DNA of 64,000 nt. Origin: Symbiodinium natans. Taxonomy: Eukaryota; Sar; Dinophyceae; Suessiales; Symbiodiniaceae. The position numbers and the translations under genes were made by a program. Location of the stretch: assembly GCA_905221605.1 (NCBI GenBank), contig CAJNDS010002241.1, positions 460,820 through 524,819 on the forward strand, written 5' to 3'. The notes under the pieces were generated by a model. It was not told the origin of the DNA. It did not search any database and saw only the letters and a program-made list of their open reading frames with translations. This document shows positions 62,737 through 64,000 of this stretch, in pieces. The number at the start of each line of letters is the position of its first letter. The first letter of the stretch is position 1.

Positions 62737-62840
62737 CGTACTTGGAGTTTGGGGTTTGGGGTTTAGGGTTTAGGGTTTAGGGTTACTTACAACCTACTTA
62801 ATTAGGGTTATAAGTACCCTGAACCTCCAAGTACTGTTGG
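62737..62840. mobile_element. family C TIR element with telomere-like insert
   Basis: Starts gtacttggag, ends ccctgaacctccaagtac. Its left half is replaced by TTTGGGG/TTTAGGG units. Confidence 0.65.
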
Positions 62841-62847
62841 TCAGAAG

Positions 62848-62935
62848 GGAATGAGTTAATTAGGGCATCATATACACCCTGTCAGGGATTATATAGGGTA
62901 CCTCATTCCCCTATTCCCTGATAACCAAAAGGTAC
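62848..62935. mobile_element. family L palindromic element
   Basis: ggaatgagttaattagggca...ttatatagggtacctcattccc. Related copy 32814-32882 in GCL intron 15. Confidence 0.5.
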
Positions 62936-63472
62936 TCCTCTAACCAACAGTATGGAGTCGGGTGAGTTGGGTTTAGGGTTTAGGAATTTAGGGTAGGGGG
63001 GGGGGAGGGGGTTGGGGTTTAGGGTGTTGGGCTTTCAGGGTTTAGGGTCGAGGGCTTAGGGTTCAGGGTTTGGGGTTTGGGTTCAGAAGGGGACGGGCTT
63101 CGTGGAAACTTGGGGAGTGAACTTGTAAACCCTGCACCGTGAGTTTTTTCTCAACGCGCTCCAAGTGCTGCCAACCATTGCAGCTGATCCGGAAAGAACA
63201 ACAGCACCCCTAAGCCCTAAGACCTAAACTAAACCTCCCTAAGACCTAAACTAAACCCCACAAATAAAGTCAGCAGCTAAAGCCGCACTAACTAACCCGC
63301 TAATGGCTCAAGCCCTTCGGTTTTAGGGTTTTCGGGCTCCGGGTTTTAGGATTTTAGGGATATACAGGTCCGCCGACCATGGCGGCGTGTTGGATGGGTT
63401 TGGGACCTTTTTCTCCGAAACGCGCTGCACCGCCAAGGGCCCGGGGGAGGGGGGGGGGGGGGCGGTGGTATC

Positions 63473-63534
63473 CTGGCAGCTTGTCTGTGGAGGATTGCAA
63501 CCCACGCCGCACCATGGGAGCTGGCCGAGCATTC
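63473..63534 (-). CDS. exon, unidentified gene
   Basis: Codes NARPAPMVRRGLQSSTDKLP, acceptor CCCTAG|G, donor GA, 62 nt in phase. Confidence 0.5.
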
Positions 63535-63589
63535 CTAGGGCCGAAAGACTTTCGAGGTTTGGGGTTTCTGAGAAGTCGCCGGTAAGGGC

Positions 63590-63721
63590 CTTCTGTCTGC
63601 TTCTGCCTTGACCGCCCTGCCGGGCGAGCATGGCCAACATCGCCGCAGGGCCGTTTTCCTCCTGCCCCGACTTGAGGCTGCCCTGCTCTGCCCACTGCAT
63701 CTCTGGGGTCCTTGGCGGCCC
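63590..63721 (-). CDS. exon of 44 codons, unidentified gene
   Basis: Acceptor GGCAG|G, then GPPRTPEMQWAEQGSLKSGQ and GPAAMLAMLARQGGQGR to a GC donor. A further segment (VPNPSNTPPWSADLYIP) lies near 63363-63440. Confidence 0.55.
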
Positions 63722-63867
63722 CTGCCGTCTCGAAGGGGTCCGGGGCCGTATGCATTCCCAGCACGTTTTTGCGCACCCCGGGGGTCTAGGCTTTCTGGGT
63801 ATTATAGAGCCCTAAACCCCAAACCCTAAGCCCTAAATCCTAAACCCTCAACCCTAAACCTATAGGC

Positions 63868-63922
63868 TAGGAAGCCGAGATGCAGCTCCCCCAACGGCGC
63901 GCGCTCCATTGCAGCCGATGGC
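63868..63922 (-). CDS. exon, unidentified gene
   Basis: Codes AIGCNGARAVGGAASRLP, acceptor CCCCAG|G, donor GC, 55 nt. Confidence 0.5.
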
Positions 63923-64000
63923 CTGGGGCCGGAGCTTGAGCTATTAACCTTGACTATATCGGCATATCAGTCACCCTAAACCCTAAACCCTAAACCCTAA

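Noticed and set aside
1-64000. CRISPR array from regularly spaced short repeats
   Set aside because: Repeats are tandem or telomere-like without unique spacers, and the DNA is eukaryotic.

Overview
Organism. The window looks like nuclear DNA of a dinoflagellate. This is inferred from splice-site usage, micro-exon structure and TTTAGGG repeat type, not from a species match. Nearly every non-coding stretch contains tracts of (TTTAGGG)n or (CCCTAAA)n in both orientations. The sequence between tracts falls into short coding segments and short repeated elements with terminal inverted repeats (TIRs). Long single-frame ORFs are rare because exons are only 15-150 nt.

Main gene. Reading the minus strand from about 48.76 kb down to 19.68 kb, 35 small exons can be chained in consistent phase into one recognisable protein: the eukaryotic glutamate-cysteine ligase catalytic subunit (gamma-glutamylcysteine synthetase, first step of glutathione synthesis). 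About 577 codons are spread over 29 kb; only the last C-terminal piece is unplaced. In my assignment about 20 of 34 intron donors are GC, 11 GA and 3 GT, and 31 of 34 acceptors are AG followed by an exon-initial G. GC/GA donors and AG|G acceptors are a known dinoflagellate peculiarity.

Other genes. All best-supported exons lie on the minus strand, so the window reads as a unidirectional gene array, with most plus-strand ORFs as shadows. From right to left: an unidentified multi-exon region (about 53.7-63.9 kb, perhaps more than one gene); a gene with a start codon near 53.48 kb and a stop near 52.16 kb; a P-loop GTPase of EngB/YihA type (about 49.0-50.9 kb); GCL (48.8-19.7 kb); an alpha-helical protein ending in a 175-codon exon (18.9-17.1 kb or lower); and less resolved exons from 16.1 kb to the left edge.

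Introns. Most GCL introns carry a telomere-like tract and many also carry one or two copies of short TIR elements. At least ten families (called A-O here) recur. Some elements end exactly at a splice acceptor and are flanked by short duplications, as expected of intron-generating transposons (introners). Telomere-like tracts sit inside several element copies and in two places are flanked by long direct duplications of coding or element sequence.

Other content: a 1.4-kb degenerate telomeric block (43.35-44.76 kb), variant arrays (TTGGGGC, GAGGGTTT, CCCTAGA), two minisatellites, G/C homopolymers and AT microsatellites. No rRNA, tRNA, CRISPR array or prokaryotic-type operon was seen.
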